This document shows, one piece after another, positions 53,494 to 63,266 of a stretch of 64,000 bases of DNA. The DNA comes from CAZELM01 sp964512995 (GTDB lineage: Bacteria; CSSED10-310). The position numbers and the translations under genes are program-made. Under the pieces are notes generated by a model. The model did not search any database. It was given only the letters and a program-made list of their open reading frames with translations, and was not told the DNA's origin. Positions within the stretch are counted from its first letter, which is position 1; every line of letters starts with the position of its first letter. The stretch is from NCBI GenBank assembly GCA_964512995.1, contig CAZELM010000018.1:1-64000 (forward strand). Reading direction: 5' to 3'.

Positions 53494-55935
53494 ATGAAAC
53501 GGCATTCAATCATTTCGGTAGTATCACTCATTGTGGCAGTTCAACTTGTTTGGTTCAATCTGAGCCGTGCTCAGGATGATGTATTCAATGTGGGACAGGG
53601 ATCACTCCGGATTCTTCCGGATAACGGGAACACCATCGATCGCCCGGTGATCGATCTCCCATTGAAACACACTACTGTCAATGCGAGTATATCCGGATTC
53701 CTCTCGCGAGTCACCGTCACTCAGCATTTTGAAAACAATCAGAATCATCCGGTGGAGGCAGTTTATGTGTTTCCCTTGCCGGATCAGGCTGCTGTGGATT
53801 CCATGACCATGACGATTGGTGAGAAAGTGATCAAAGGCGTCATCAAGGAACGTCACGAAGCGGAAAAAATTTACGATGAAGCTCGGAGTTCCGGGAAGAC
53901 CGCATCGCTTCTGACACAGGAGCGGCCGAATATTTTCACCCAGTCCGTGGCTAATATCATCCCCGGGGATCGCATCGATATCACGATCAGCTACGTTCAG
54001 GATCTGAAATACGATGACGGTCAATATGAATTCAACTTCCCCATGGTGGTCGGACCGCGTTTTATACCTGGAACTCCCATCGGTCATTCTGGCGGCGGAT
54101 GGGCGCATGATACCGATCAGGTGCCAGATGCCTCCCGGATCAGTCCACCGGTCCTGAAGCCAGGCGTTCGGTCCGGTCATGATATTGAAGTGCATGTCAC
54201 GCTGGATGCGGGGCTGCCGATCCGCGATCTTCAGAGCCCGTCACATCAGATCAACCTGGAATATCAGAACGAACAATCCGCCACCGTATCACTCCGCCCA
54301 TCGGATACCGTACCGAACAAGGATTTTATTCTTCGATATGCTGTTTCTGGAAAACTGCCGGAAGCCGCACTCCTGACGCATGCGGACGATCGTGGAGGAT
54401 TTTTCTCTCTGATGATCCAGCCGCCGGTGGATGTGGATATCCGGGAAGTGACTCCCAAAGAAATGATTTTTGTGGTGGATTGCTCGGGATCCATGATGGG
54501 AGCGCCGATTGAGAAGGCCAAGGAAGCCATGCGGAAATGCATCGCAGGCATGAATCCAAAGGATTCGTTTCAGATCATCCAGTTTTCTAACTCCGCATCG
54601 GGATTCTCTCCGAGGCCGGTCCCCAATACATCCGAAAACGTGAAACGGGGACTGGCTTTTATCGATCAGATGTCCGGGAGCGGCGGAACACAGATGATCG
54701 AAGGGATCAAGGCGTCCCTGGACTATCCTGCTGATCCCGCCCGACTGCGAATCGTGTTTTTCATGACGGATGGATACATCGGCAATGAGACCGAGATTCT
54801 GGCGGCCATTGAACAGCGGCTCAGAAATGCGCGATTGTTTTCGTTCGGAGTCGGTTCCAGTGTCAATCATTATCTCCTGGATCGGATGGCGGAAGTCGGA
54901 CGTGGGTTTGTGCAGTATGTCCGGCCGGACGAGGACACGCAACGGGCTGTTGATCTGTTCTATCATCGCATTCAAAATCCGCTCCTGACAGATATTTCCG
55001 TGGATTGGAACGGTCTGGATATCAAGGATGTCTATCCCGCGGTTATTCCCGATTTATTCTCCGCTCAGCCTGTGATCCTGCATGGTCGGTATGGCCGTGC
55101 GGGATCGGCTGCCATCACCGTTCATGGGAAATATCATGGGAGTGACTGGTCGCAGCGCATTGACATTGAACTTCCTGAAACTGAACCCGACCATGACGTA
55201 CTGGCATCGATATGGGCTCGGAGCCGCATCAAGATGCTGATGTCCCGGATGTTTCAGCGGAACGAGCCGGAGATTGTCAGGGAGATCACGGATTTGGCCA
55301 TTCAGTACCGGTTGATGAGTCAATACACGGCATTTGTGGCGGTCTCCGAGGAGATCAGAAACAAAGATGGCCGTCTGGAAACCGTTCAGATCCCCGTTGA
55401 GATACCGGATATGGTCAGCTACGAGGGTGTATTTGGAGACAGCGATGCCAGCATCGTTTCCAAGGCAATTGGATACGTTGCCGGAGGTTCCGCGAAAGGA
55501 TTGCCAGCGCCTTCACAAGCCATCAAATCGAAGTCTTACAGCGTCGCTCAGGAAAGCCGTGGAATGGATGTGATGGAAGAACTCGAAGCTTCCCGGACCA
55601 CCCAGGATGCTCCACGGAACAAAAACGAAGAAAAAAGTGACCACCAAGTGGTTCACTTTCAAATTGGTATGGTGTCTGGAGGAGTGACACGGACAAGCGC
55701 TGAAAAGGCACTCGATGCCATCATGGAATCTCTGAAAACAGCGATATCCAATCAGACCACAGGAAGCATGATCCTTCAACTGACAGTGGATCGTTACGGA
55801 AACATTCAGAAGGTGGATGTGTTGAAGAATAGCTTTGCAGATAAAATTCTGGAGAAAACACTGATCGAGCGGATCCAAAAAGACATGAAACTGGACACGG
55901 GTGATGGATCCGTGACATTGGAAATCCGCGTGTAA
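53494..55935 (+). CDS. Exported VIT and von Willebrand A domain protein
   Basis: This 813-aa protein has a signal peptide cut near SRA (residue 26). Residues 45-180 form a VIT domain (VTVTQHFENNQNHPVEAVYVFPLP, ITISYVQDLKYDDGQYEF). Residues 320-490 form a vWA domain with a MIDAS DCSGSMMG and FFMTDG. Residues 730-813 (DAIMESLKTAIS ... LTVDRYGNIQKVDVL) look like a TonB-C/AgmX-type domain, as for covalent-free envelope coupling. GGAGG precedes the ATG. A strong terminator follows. Related proteins assemble surface or inter-alpha-inhibitor-like complexes; its partner here is unknown. Confidence 0.9.
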   Translation: MKRHSIISVVSLIVAVQLVWFNLSRAQDDVFNVGQGSLRILPDNGNTIDRPVIDLPLKHTTVNASISGFLSRVTVTQHFENNQNHPVEAVYVFPLPDQAAVDSMTMTIGEKVIKGVIKERHEAEKIYDEARSSGKTASLLTQERPNIFTQSVANIIPGDRIDITISYVQDLKYDDGQYEFNFPMVVGPRFIPGTPIGHSGGGWAHDTDQVPDASRISPPVLKPGVRSGHDIEVHVTLDAGLPIRDLQSPSHQINLEYQNEQSATVSLRPSDTVPNKDFILRYAVSGKLPEAALLTHADDRGGFFSLMIQPPVDVDIREVTPKEMIFVVDCSGSMMGAPIEKAKEAMRKCIAGMNPKDSFQIIQFSNSASGFSPRPVPNTSENVKRGLAFIDQMSGSGGTQMIEGIKASLDYPADPARLRIVFFMTDGYIGNETEILAAIEQRLRNARLFSFGVGSSVNHYLLDRMAEVGRGFVQYVRPDEDTQRAVDLFYHRIQNPLLTDISVDWNGLDIKDVYPAVIPDLFSAQPVILHGRYGRAGSAAITVHGKYHGSDWSQRIDIELPETEPDHDVLASIWARSRIKMLMSRMFQRNEPEIVREITDLAIQYRLMSQYTAFVAVSEEIRNKDGRLETVQIPVEIPDMVSYEGVFGDSDASIVSKAIGYVAGGSAKGLPAPSQAIKSKSYSVAQESRGMDVMEELEASRTTQDAPRNKNEEKSDHQVVHFQIGMVSGGVTRTSAEKALDAIMESLKTAISNQTTGSMILQLTVDRYGNIQKVDVLKNSFADKILEKTLIERIQKDMKLDTGDGSVTLEIRV

Positions 55936-55980
55936 TGGAATCTCAGAGATTCATGGACTGATCGAAACTGGGTGAAATGG

Positions 55981-56024
55981 GCGTCCTGATTTTCCGGGTA
56001 CGGAGATCGGGACGCTTTTTTTTT
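55981..56024 (+). terminator. Rho-independent terminator after the VIT/vWA gene
   Basis: GCGTCCTGAT at 55981-55990 pairs with ATCGGGACGC at 56006-56015, ten pairs with one G-T, across a 15-base loop, followed by nine T at 56016-56024. It lies 45 bases after the stop of the VIT/vWA gene. Confidence 0.88.
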
Positions 56025-56094
56025 ACGGTCAAGATGATATCATTCAGAAGCGATTCCGGAATGACCTCGTATATTGAAAGGGAATGACGTTCTC

Positions 56095-56874
56095 ATGAAA
56101 CAATGGTTCCGATGGCGTGCGGTTCATGTGGATATTCTTTATTTTCTCCTGATTATGGGTTGTATCGGAATCCAGGGATGCCATCGGCATCAGCCTGTCC
56201 CCCGCCCTGGTCATGCACCTTCATTTGAACTCGATCTGCTTCACTACTGCATTCAGGTCGGTGCATTTTCTCAGGCGGACAATGCCCTAAGGTTGACGGA
56301 TTCGCTCAGAGACAAGGGACTGGATGCGTATTATTTCATCGCCGAAGACGGTCTTTATAAAGTGCGGTTCGGGGATTATCCGGATAAATCATCCGCCATG
56401 GCTGAAGCAGAACGACTCCGCCGAATCGGCAGTATTGAGGAATACTATATTGTTCAGCCGCATGAATATGAGTTCAGTCAGGAAGATACAGATCAGAACC
56501 GGATTCGTCAAAAATTGATTGCTACCGCGCAACGTTTTATAGGTCGCCCCTATATTTATGGCGGCCGGTCGGACAGGGGATTTGATTGCAGCGGTTTGAC
56601 CATGACCGTTTATAAGCTCAATGGATTGAACCTTCCACGGACTTCCCGGGAGCAATATCAGGCGGGACAGAGCGTCTCCAGGAAAGAAATACAGCCGGGT
56701 GATCTGGTTTTTTTCTTCACTCAGTCATCGCACACGGTTTCTCACGTTGGAATTTATACAGGTAAGGATTATTTTATTCACGCATCATCCAGAGATCGGA
56801 AAGTCCGTCTGGATCGATTATCTGGGAAATACTTTCGTAAACGGTTTGCAGGCGCTCGATCCTATATCCGGTGA
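56095..56874 (+). CDS. SPOR-NlpC/P60 lipoprotein endopeptidase
   Basis: This 259-aa lipoprotein has a lipobox IQGC at Cys29. Residues 50-125 form a SPOR domain (YCIQVGAFSQADNALRL, YFIAEDGLYKVRFGDYPDK), which binds denuded peptidoglycan. Residues 140-259 are an NlpC/P60 cysteine peptidase with Cys165 in DCSGL, His in SHVGIY and HASS. It probably cuts peptide crosslinks during division or growth. The ATG at 56095 lacks a close ribosome site; an in-frame TTG at 56074 is possible. It follows the terminator, so it has its own promoter. Confidence 0.92.
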   Translation: MKQWFRWRAVHVDILYFLLIMGCIGIQGCHRHQPVPRPGHAPSFELDLLHYCIQVGAFSQADNALRLTDSLRDKGLDAYYFIAEDGLYKVRFGDYPDKSSAMAEAERLRRIGSIEEYYIVQPHEYEFSQEDTDQNRIRQKLIATAQRFIGRPYIYGGRSDRGFDCSGLTMTVYKLNGLNLPRTSREQYQAGQSVSRKEIQPGDLVFFFTQSSHTVSHVGIYTGKDYFIHASSRDRKVRLDRLSGKYFRKRFAGARSYIR

Positions 56875-57010
56875 GGTGAAGGCATTGTGAAGATTGAAAA
56901 CAAGATTGATTCTGGAGATGGCATCTCCAGGATACGAAACCGGTCAGAAGAACATGAACGGAGTTCAATCAAAAGCCAGAGTAGCGTCGAGATCCAAGTC
57001 AGGAGTTGAT

Positions 57011-57970
57011 ATGAGCATTACCATACGGCCGGAGACCGTAACGGATTACCCACAAATTGCGGAGTTGCATGCCCGAGCATTTGCCTGCCAGTCGAACCAC
57101 GCCGCAGAGACGATCCTCGTGGATATGCTCCGGCATCGCGGACGTTATGATCCGGAATTGTCGCTCGTTGCGGAACGGATGGGCCGAGTCATTGGGCACG
57201 CCTTTTTTTCTCCATTTACGATGATGCTCAGAAACCATGAAATTATGGCCGTGAATCTGTCTCCCATCGGTATTTTACCTGAATTTCAGCGGAAGGGAGT
57301 CGGGAGGGAGTTGATTTGGAAAGGGCATCAGATTGCTTGTGAAAAAGGGTATTCATGTTCGTTTTTATGGGGTCATGCCACCTATTACCCCCGATATGGA
57401 TATATTCCCAGAACGTTCTGCGGGGGATTTATTCAGATCCCCTGTGGGCAGATACCCAAGCATTACGGTAATGTCATTGAACGTCCTGTTACATCGAATG
57501 ATATTCCGCATCTGACCAGGATGTGGCGTTCATGGGTTCGGGATGCAGAACTCGCATTATTCCCAGGTGATTCGGTTCTGGATTGGATGACATTTTCGAC
57601 TCAGATAAAAGCCTCTGTCGTCGAAATTGATGGACTGATGAAAGGCTATCTCCGATACAATGCTTTTGTTCCTCATCGGTTGAAGTATTTTTTATCGGAG
57701 GATAAACTTTCTACGTTACAGATACTGAATTATATTTATGACAAGGTCAAATATGACACCGATTTCATCACACTGCCGGTGCATCCTTCATCCTATCCCG
57801 TCTCCAACTGGCTGCATGTTTCTTACTCGAGCAATATCCGAACTCATGAAGCGCATATGATAAAAATTCTGAATGATTCGAAGTTCCTTCAGGAATATTG
57901 TGATGATGCGGAATCTGGGCGGATTGTTCCGGGGCTTTTGCTGCTCCCTCCGTTATATGATATTTGTTGA
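57011..57970 (+). CDS. GNAT N-acetyltransferase
   Basis: The N-terminal GNAT domain of this 319-aa protein is clear: VNLSPIGILPEFQRKGVGRELIWKGHQIACEKGYSCSFLWG provides the acetyl-CoA binding loop (RKGVGR) and YYPRYGYIP closes the fold. The C-terminal 150 residues form a second domain like Eis/sterol-carrier-type GNATs (LKGYLRYNAFV). Substrate is unknown. AGGAG lies five bases before the ATG at 57011. The open frame extends upstream to 56894 but that part looks non-native. Confidence 0.85.
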   Translation: MSITIRPETVTDYPQIAELHARAFACQSNHAAETILVDMLRHRGRYDPELSLVAERMGRVIGHAFFSPFTMMLRNHEIMAVNLSPIGILPEFQRKGVGRELIWKGHQIACEKGYSCSFLWGHATYYPRYGYIPRTFCGGFIQIPCGQIPKHYGNVIERPVTSNDIPHLTRMWRSWVRDAELALFPGDSVLDWMTFSTQIKASVVEIDGLMKGYLRYNAFVPHRLKYFLSEDKLSTLQILNYIYDKVKYDTDFITLPVHPSSYPVSNWLHVSYSSNIRTHEAHMIKILNDSKFLQEYCDDAESGRIVPGLLLLPPLYDIC

Positions 57971-58115
57971 GTCTCCTCAGAACATTCATATTTGTTATTC
58001 ATTCCTCAAACTTCCAATTGAAAAACGATTGAGAAGGACTCAATGAACGGAAGGCATGTTTATAAGCTGGTTTTGATTGAGTTAAACAGTGATAACCGTA
58101 ATGCAATGGTGTTTC

Positions 58116-60623
58116 ATGAGAATGCTGTGTGATTTCCATATCTATTTCATTCTTTTATCCGCATTGATCATTGCCGGCAGTTGTCCGGTCCTTGTTTTTT
58201 CGTCGAGTCAGGCAGCATTGCTCGTGGTGGTGTATGATGATGCGGGTGTTCCTCTGTCTCAGGTCGAGGTCATTCTGGAGGAGATTGCCGGACGATACTC
58301 GGCACGGACGGTTGAGCATCCTTTTACGAAAAATGTAACGGATGCGAATGGACGGGTATTCTGGTCCCATTTGAACAATGGAAGATACCGTATTTATGTG
58401 CATCGGGATGGATTTTCGGATGCAGCCTCTACTGAACTGGAACTGTACACCAATCATGTGGCTCAAGGGGAATTTCGGCTGGCTCCTGATTTTGAACCCG
58501 CATCGGTGAAGATTAAAGATCCGTTTATTGTCGTGCATCATGCGTTCCCATCCGTATATCAGGAAATTGAATCCGAAGACTTCCATGAAAACGATCATGG
58601 TACCCTTCAGGAGCAATTGATGACTTCATTTATGATGGTGCCAGATCAAAATCAAAATTCACAATTTAGCGGGAGTCAGGCGGCAGATACGGGCTTGTAT
58701 CTGGATGATATCCCATTGATCAATCCGATCGATCGGAGGGTTTCATTTTTCCCTCTCCCCTGTTTTATCGACCGCGTTGCTGTGATATTTGGAGGGATTG
58801 ATAGCCATATCGAAGGATCGTCGGGGGGTACCATCCGTTGTTCGTCATTTGATCCGGATTCCGGATTGCTTCATGGCAGGCTGGGGGTATCCACTGTAAT
58901 CGATAACAGCTCCAAGCTGGCGAGTAATGAATCCAGATCCGTATTTGACTACTGGAGAAATGAATCTCAAGGGTTATTAGATATGCCACAGGATACTCCG
59001 GATATCGAGAACTCCCAGGGGAATCTGATGCTTTCATCGCACTTTTCTGATGGTTCGTTTCATCTGGCCGGGAATTGGACTCTGTCAGATCAGTTTATAA
59101 ATTCTGATTTTGTGAATCCGGATGCAAATGAGAGCAGATCATTGTGGATAAAAGCAATCTATGGCATGCCAAACGATACGGTTCTGAAATTGATCTCCGG
59201 TATCGCGGATGCATGGTTACGGCCGGATAGAGCTTTTCTATTGCGCGGATACCAACCCTTGCACCAACATGATCAGGACTTCCTGAATATACTCTCGTGG
59301 CAAGTGATCCCGATAAAGGGATTTCTGATGGATATCGACGTCTCCGGTCAGCGGCTGACCGAAAAGAAAATGCCAGACCAGCCATCATCGGGTCGGGATG
59401 GACCGTCTGATCATTCTCCGATCGATTTTCCATTTTACCGGGATGGCAGATCCGATATCACGTCCATTCATATCAAAGCAAATCGAAACACGCTCTATCA
59501 TGGAATCGAGATCGGTTCCATGATTCAGAATATCTCCGTGAACTGGCACGATCGATATCATTCGTCAGACAGTGCTTCAGATGATTGGGCGGATGAGATC
59601 GCATGGGATTTGGTACGGAATGATTGGGAGTTTTCACTATGGGGACGCGATCGATGGTTCGCTACTTCAAACCTGGAGCTTACGACATCGATGAGATGGG
59701 ACCGATATCATTATCTTCCGCAGATGGATTATCTGTCTCCAAGAATTCAGATCGGATATCATCTCCATCACTACCTGATTAAAGGGGGATTCGAACGCAT
59801 CAACGCACCTCCGGGATTTGCTTATTTATGTGATGATCCAACGGTTGAAATCAATGGTACGACCTTTTCGACACCCCAGGAACCTCAGATGGGATTTCGA
59901 TGGTTTTCGGGTGTTGAACGATCGTTCTCTCATAGTGTTACCGCCCAACTGGATGGTGTATATTCGTTGCTGACAAATCAGATTGCCATGAAACCCATTT
60001 ATTGGACCGATCGTCTTCGTTATTATCAGCCGATCGGAGGATTGAAAGGGAAAAAAGCAGGCATTCAGTTTCGTGTCCGATATGAACCAACAGACACCAT
60101 AAATGTATCGGTTTCATATATCTGGAGTCGAAGTCGTGTTAATTTTTCGGGAGCGCGGCCGTACAGCCGATTGGAACCATTTTTAGCGCCATCATTCATT
60201 CAAACCGAGTTTGCGATGGACAGAGATCACTTTATCCCGGCAGACAACGATTATACTCACACCATTCACGGAAGCACAATGGTTCGGTCCAACTTGTTAT
60301 GGGATATGATGTTTCAGGCTGACTACTATTTTTTTTCCGGGAAACCCTATACTCCACAGACAGAAGATCGTCATGAAGCGGATTTCAGTAAGGTCAATTC
60401 CGCACGGGGACCATCGACATATCGAGTGGATGCGTCCATTGCCAAGACAATCCAAACCAGTTCACATCTGACTTTCAATGCTCGGTTGAGTGTTCGCAAT
60501 GCATTTGACTCCTGGCAGGGAACTCCAATCAATGCTTCATCAGGCCAGCCAGTGTTTGATCCATATATGTCATCGGGCGGGATTCCCAGAACAATTTCCC
60601 TGGAATGCGAATTCGGTTTTTAG
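58116..60623 (+). CDS. TonB-dependent receptor-like outer-membrane protein
   Basis: This 835-aa protein has a signal peptide ending near SSSQA, then a carboxypeptidase-regulatory-like domain (LLVVVYDDAGVPLSQVEVIL ... DANGRVFWSHLNNGRYRIYV) and a plug-like region (FSGSQAADTGLYLDDIPLINP, RVAVIFGGIDSHIEGSSGG). About 550 residues of barrel strands follow, ending SLECEFGF. The start is uncertain; ATG at 58116 gives the cleanest signal peptide, but GTG at 58089 and ATG at 58101 are in frame and none has a good ribosome site. A 29-codon frame overlaps the start. No ligand is implied by the neighbours. Confidence 0.82.
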   Translation: MRMLCDFHIYFILLSALIIAGSCPVLVFSSSQAALLVVVYDDAGVPLSQVEVILEEIAGRYSARTVEHPFTKNVTDANGRVFWSHLNNGRYRIYVHRDGFSDAASTELELYTNHVAQGEFRLAPDFEPASVKIKDPFIVVHHAFPSVYQEIESEDFHENDHGTLQEQLMTSFMMVPDQNQNSQFSGSQAADTGLYLDDIPLINPIDRRVSFFPLPCFIDRVAVIFGGIDSHIEGSSGGTIRCSSFDPDSGLLHGRLGVSTVIDNSSKLASNESRSVFDYWRNESQGLLDMPQDTPDIENSQGNLMLSSHFSDGSFHLAGNWTLSDQFINSDFVNPDANESRSLWIKAIYGMPNDTVLKLISGIADAWLRPDRAFLLRGYQPLHQHDQDFLNILSWQVIPIKGFLMDIDVSGQRLTEKKMPDQPSSGRDGPSDHSPIDFPFYRDGRSDITSIHIKANRNTLYHGIEIGSMIQNISVNWHDRYHSSDSASDDWADEIAWDLVRNDWEFSLWGRDRWFATSNLELTTSMRWDRYHYLPQMDYLSPRIQIGYHLHHYLIKGGFERINAPPGFAYLCDDPTVEINGTTFSTPQEPQMGFRWFSGVERSFSHSVTAQLDGVYSLLTNQIAMKPIYWTDRLRYYQPIGGLKGKKAGIQFRVRYEPTDTINVSVSYIWSRSRVNFSGARPYSRLEPFLAPSFIQTEFAMDRDHFIPADNDYTHTIHGSTMVRSNLLWDMMFQADYYFFSGKPYTPQTEDRHEADFSKVNSARGPSTYRVDASIAKTIQTSSHLTFNARLSVRNAFDSWQGTPINASSGQPVFDPYMSSGGIPRTISLECEFGF

Positions 60624-60657
60624 ATCATACATTTCTTGAACGATCTGAAGATATCAT

Positions 60658-62355
60658 TCATGATGTTTGATTTTGGTTCAGTGCCTTTATCCCGGATAAC
60701 ATCGACAGACAGGTCACTGCGATCGTTATTCCGATAGTGGCTGTCCACGAGAACTGATTCAACCATTCAACATAGTTGAGAAAGCGACCGTAATACGAGA
60801 AGTAGTGAACGGCATCCGGTATCACGATCAGAAAAACAATCAGCAGGATAAACGAGAGTGCCATCAGCATATATATCAGTCCGCCAGCGCTCACAGCTAC
60901 CCGTGCGGAATCGGGAAGATCGAATCGGGGATACCGGGCACCAATACCGATTGCGAGCGCATTGCATCCGATCGTGATCAGAATGATCGCAGCGACACAG
61001 TGAAGTAAAAGGCTGAGGCTGACATCCAGGACAATCAGTGAGAATAAAACGAGCGTGATTCCGATAATCAGGGAAGGAATCAGATAAAACAGGTACTTCT
61101 GCCAGAGATAGCGGCGCCAGTTTATGGGAGCGGTTTTCAACAGCCAGAATGATCGGCCCTCACTGCTGACAGAAGGATATGCGAATCGTGCCTGCAATGC
61201 GCACAGGATCAACCCGGCTGCTCCAACGGAGACATACGACATGCTGTATTGAAAACCATATAACGCATACGGCATATTTTTGAAATTGAATACATAGATA
61301 AAAATGAGAGCTGCGATAACAATCAACTGAGACCATTGTCCCGCATCCCGTGAGAACAACAGAATATCACGGTAGAAGAACGACATACGGATTCTGGTTG
61401 GCTGGGAGAGATTCGACGGATTGATTTCGGATGGGGAGGCAATCGAATCAGAACCATGTCCTCTGGATCGGGCATCCCACCAGAATTGTTTAAAAATCGT
61501 ATAAGATGCCATTACTGCCAGGGATGCTCCCAACCATAACCACAAGCCATATTTGAGATTTCTGAAAATGTTGCCTTCCCCATAACAGGCAAAAGCTTCT
61601 GCCGCCCAGGAGGTTGGCAGCCATGGAATCGTGGGCATCCGCAATGTGTCCAGGTAAAATGTCAATTGTTCAACGCCAATGGGATCGATCAATTGCTCCG
61701 GTTTCATCCATCGGAAAATCATGATCAGACCAGCACTGAGAAAAATGCCGAGGATCAGAAAAACACGTTGGGTTTGTTTTGGAGAAAACACGCGAATCAA
61801 TGAAATGCCAATCAGAACTCCCAATGCTGTTGTCAGGATCAGGACAGGGATGATTACGATAAAAATTTGGATCGGGAAACCAGCACCTCTCCCCATAACC
61901 ATTCCATATGCCAGTAGAATGGGCAGGCCAAATGCGATGAACATCCACGAACTCTTGAGAATTGTTTCCATGAACCGATATGTGAAAATGACTATTTCAG
62001 GGATCGGTTTACTATGCAGCAAATCCAGTTCGGGTGACAGGAAAAAGCTGGAGATCGACAAAACGACATTGGAGTAGATCAGGATCGTGATAAATACCAG
62101 AAAAACCATATGAAGCAGTTTGGCGAAAAGAACATATCGGAGTTCCTCAAGGCTTTCCTGATTCATAATATGTTGAAAGAGATAGCCCGCCACAGATAGC
62201 TCAACAATGATAAAGCCAACTGAAATCGCTCCGAAAAAACCGATTTTTAGAAAATCTCCGAGCTTGATGTGCCGGGAAAACTGACGAAATTGTTGAAAAT
62301 CTGTCTTTAGCAGACGATAAAAACAGATGATGCTGGAAATATTGGAAGGCATCAT
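60658..62355 (-). CDS. Large ABC exporter permease
   Basis: This 565-aa integral membrane protein has about twelve helices. An early cytoplasmic segment FFLSPELDLLHSKPIPEIVIFTYRF matches putative ABC-exporter permeases in which LDLLxSxPI contacts the ATPase. There is no large external domain. Its ATG overlaps the ATPase stop by 4 bp, so the two form one exporter. The substrate is unknown. It is convergent with the TonB-dependent-receptor-like gene. Confidence 0.85.
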   Translation of the reverse strand: MMPSNISSIICFYRLLKTDFQQFRQFSRHIKLGDFLKIGFFGAISVGFIIVELSVAGYLFQHIMNQESLEELRYVLFAKLLHMVFLVFITILIYSNVVLSISSFFLSPELDLLHSKPIPEIVIFTYRFMETILKSSWMFIAFGLPILLAYGMVMGRGAGFPIQIFIVIIPVLILTTALGVLIGISLIRVFSPKQTQRVFLILGIFLSAGLIMIFRWMKPEQLIDPIGVEQLTFYLDTLRMPTIPWLPTSWAAEAFACYGEGNIFRNLKYGLWLWLGASLAVMASYTIFKQFWWDARSRGHGSDSIASPSEINPSNLSQPTRIRMSFFYRDILLFSRDAGQWSQLIVIAALIFIYVFNFKNMPYALYGFQYSMSYVSVGAAGLILCALQARFAYPSVSSEGRSFWLLKTAPINWRRYLWQKYLFYLIPSLIIGITLVLFSLIVLDVSLSLLLHCVAAIILITIGCNALAIGIGARYPRFDLPDSARVAVSAGGLIYMLMALSFILLIVFLIVIPDAVHYFSYYGRFLNYVEWLNQFSWTATIGITIAVTCLSMLSGIKALNQNQTS

Positions 62356-63104
62356 GAACTCTGGATATGTTCGATCACGTCATTGGAATGGGTCAACTCC
62401 AGAAAGATTTCCTCGAGTCTTCCTTTGCCATTCCGAACACGGTCACGTAACTGGGAAATTGTTCCCTCTGCAACGAGATGACCCTGGTACAGGATGCCAA
62501 CTCGATCGGCAATCTGCTCCGCAATTTCCAGAGAGTGGGTTGAAACGAAGGCGGTCAAACCTTTCTGACACCGCTCCCGTAACATATTCTTCAGTATCAC
62601 AGCACCTTTGGGATCTAATCCGACCATGGGTTCATCGATGATCAAAAGTGGCGGATTGTGGAGTAGTGCTGCGATAAAAACGACTTTTTGGCGCATCCCA
62701 TGAGAAAAAGCTCCGATCAGTTGATTGGCGAATGGCATCAGATCAAACCGAGTCAGCCATTCCGAGATGGTTGCATCACAGGATTTTGGATTGATTCGAT
62801 ACAGGCCGCCGATAAACCGTAAAAACTCCCAGGGCGTTAACCGATCATAGATAAATGGCTGGTCTGGTATATACCCAAAAGAACATTTGGCATCTCTTGG
62901 ATGACGAAGAAGATCGAACCCGTTGATGAGGATCGAGCCTTTGTCGGGCTTCAGCAATCCGGTGATCATTTTGATGGTTGTTGTTTTGCCTGCACCATTG
63001 GGACCCAGAAACGCATACAATTCACCTGGATTGACGGTCAATGTGAGATGATCCAGAACAACACGACGATTAAAATGTTTCGTTAACTCCTGCACACGCA
63101 GCAC
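62352..63104 (-). CDS. ABC exporter ATPase
   Basis: This 250-aa ABC ATPase has Walker A GPNGAGKTT, Q-loop region YIPDQPFIYDRLTPWEFL, signature-region FSHGMRQKVVFIAALLHNP, Walker B LLIIDEPMVGLDPKG and switch STHSLEIAEQIADRVGIL. The signature reads FSHGMRQ instead of LSGGQ, as in multidrug/ABC-2 exporters. It starts with GTG at 63104, ten bases after AAGGAG, and overlaps the permease gene by 4 bp. Confidence 0.92.
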   Translation of the reverse strand: MLRVQELTKHFNRRVVLDHLTLTVNPGELYAFLGPNGAGKTTTIKMITGLLKPDKGSILINGFDLLRHPRDAKCSFGYIPDQPFIYDRLTPWEFLRFIGGLYRINPKSCDATISEWLTRFDLMPFANQLIGAFSHGMRQKVVFIAALLHNPPLLIIDEPMVGLDPKGAVILKNMLRERCQKGLTAFVSTHSLEIAEQIADRVGILYQGHLVAEGTISQLRDRVRNGKGRLEEIFLELTHSNDVIEHIQSS

Positions 63105-63266
63105 TGATCGGTCTCTCCTTTAAAGCGGTTCCTTTTTGACTGATACGGTTCAGGAAGCCAGTGCAATTTCAGGAATCTGCCTGGGACTCGATGATCCACC
63201 TCGTGATGTGATGATTTTCCAGTGAAGCGGCTGATATCATGACTCCGAAACGGATCTGTCATATTG

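Noticed and set aside
54289..54975. 228-codon frame antisense to the VIT/vWA gene
   Set aside because: The opposite strand encodes clear vWA motifs, and this frame has no family signal.
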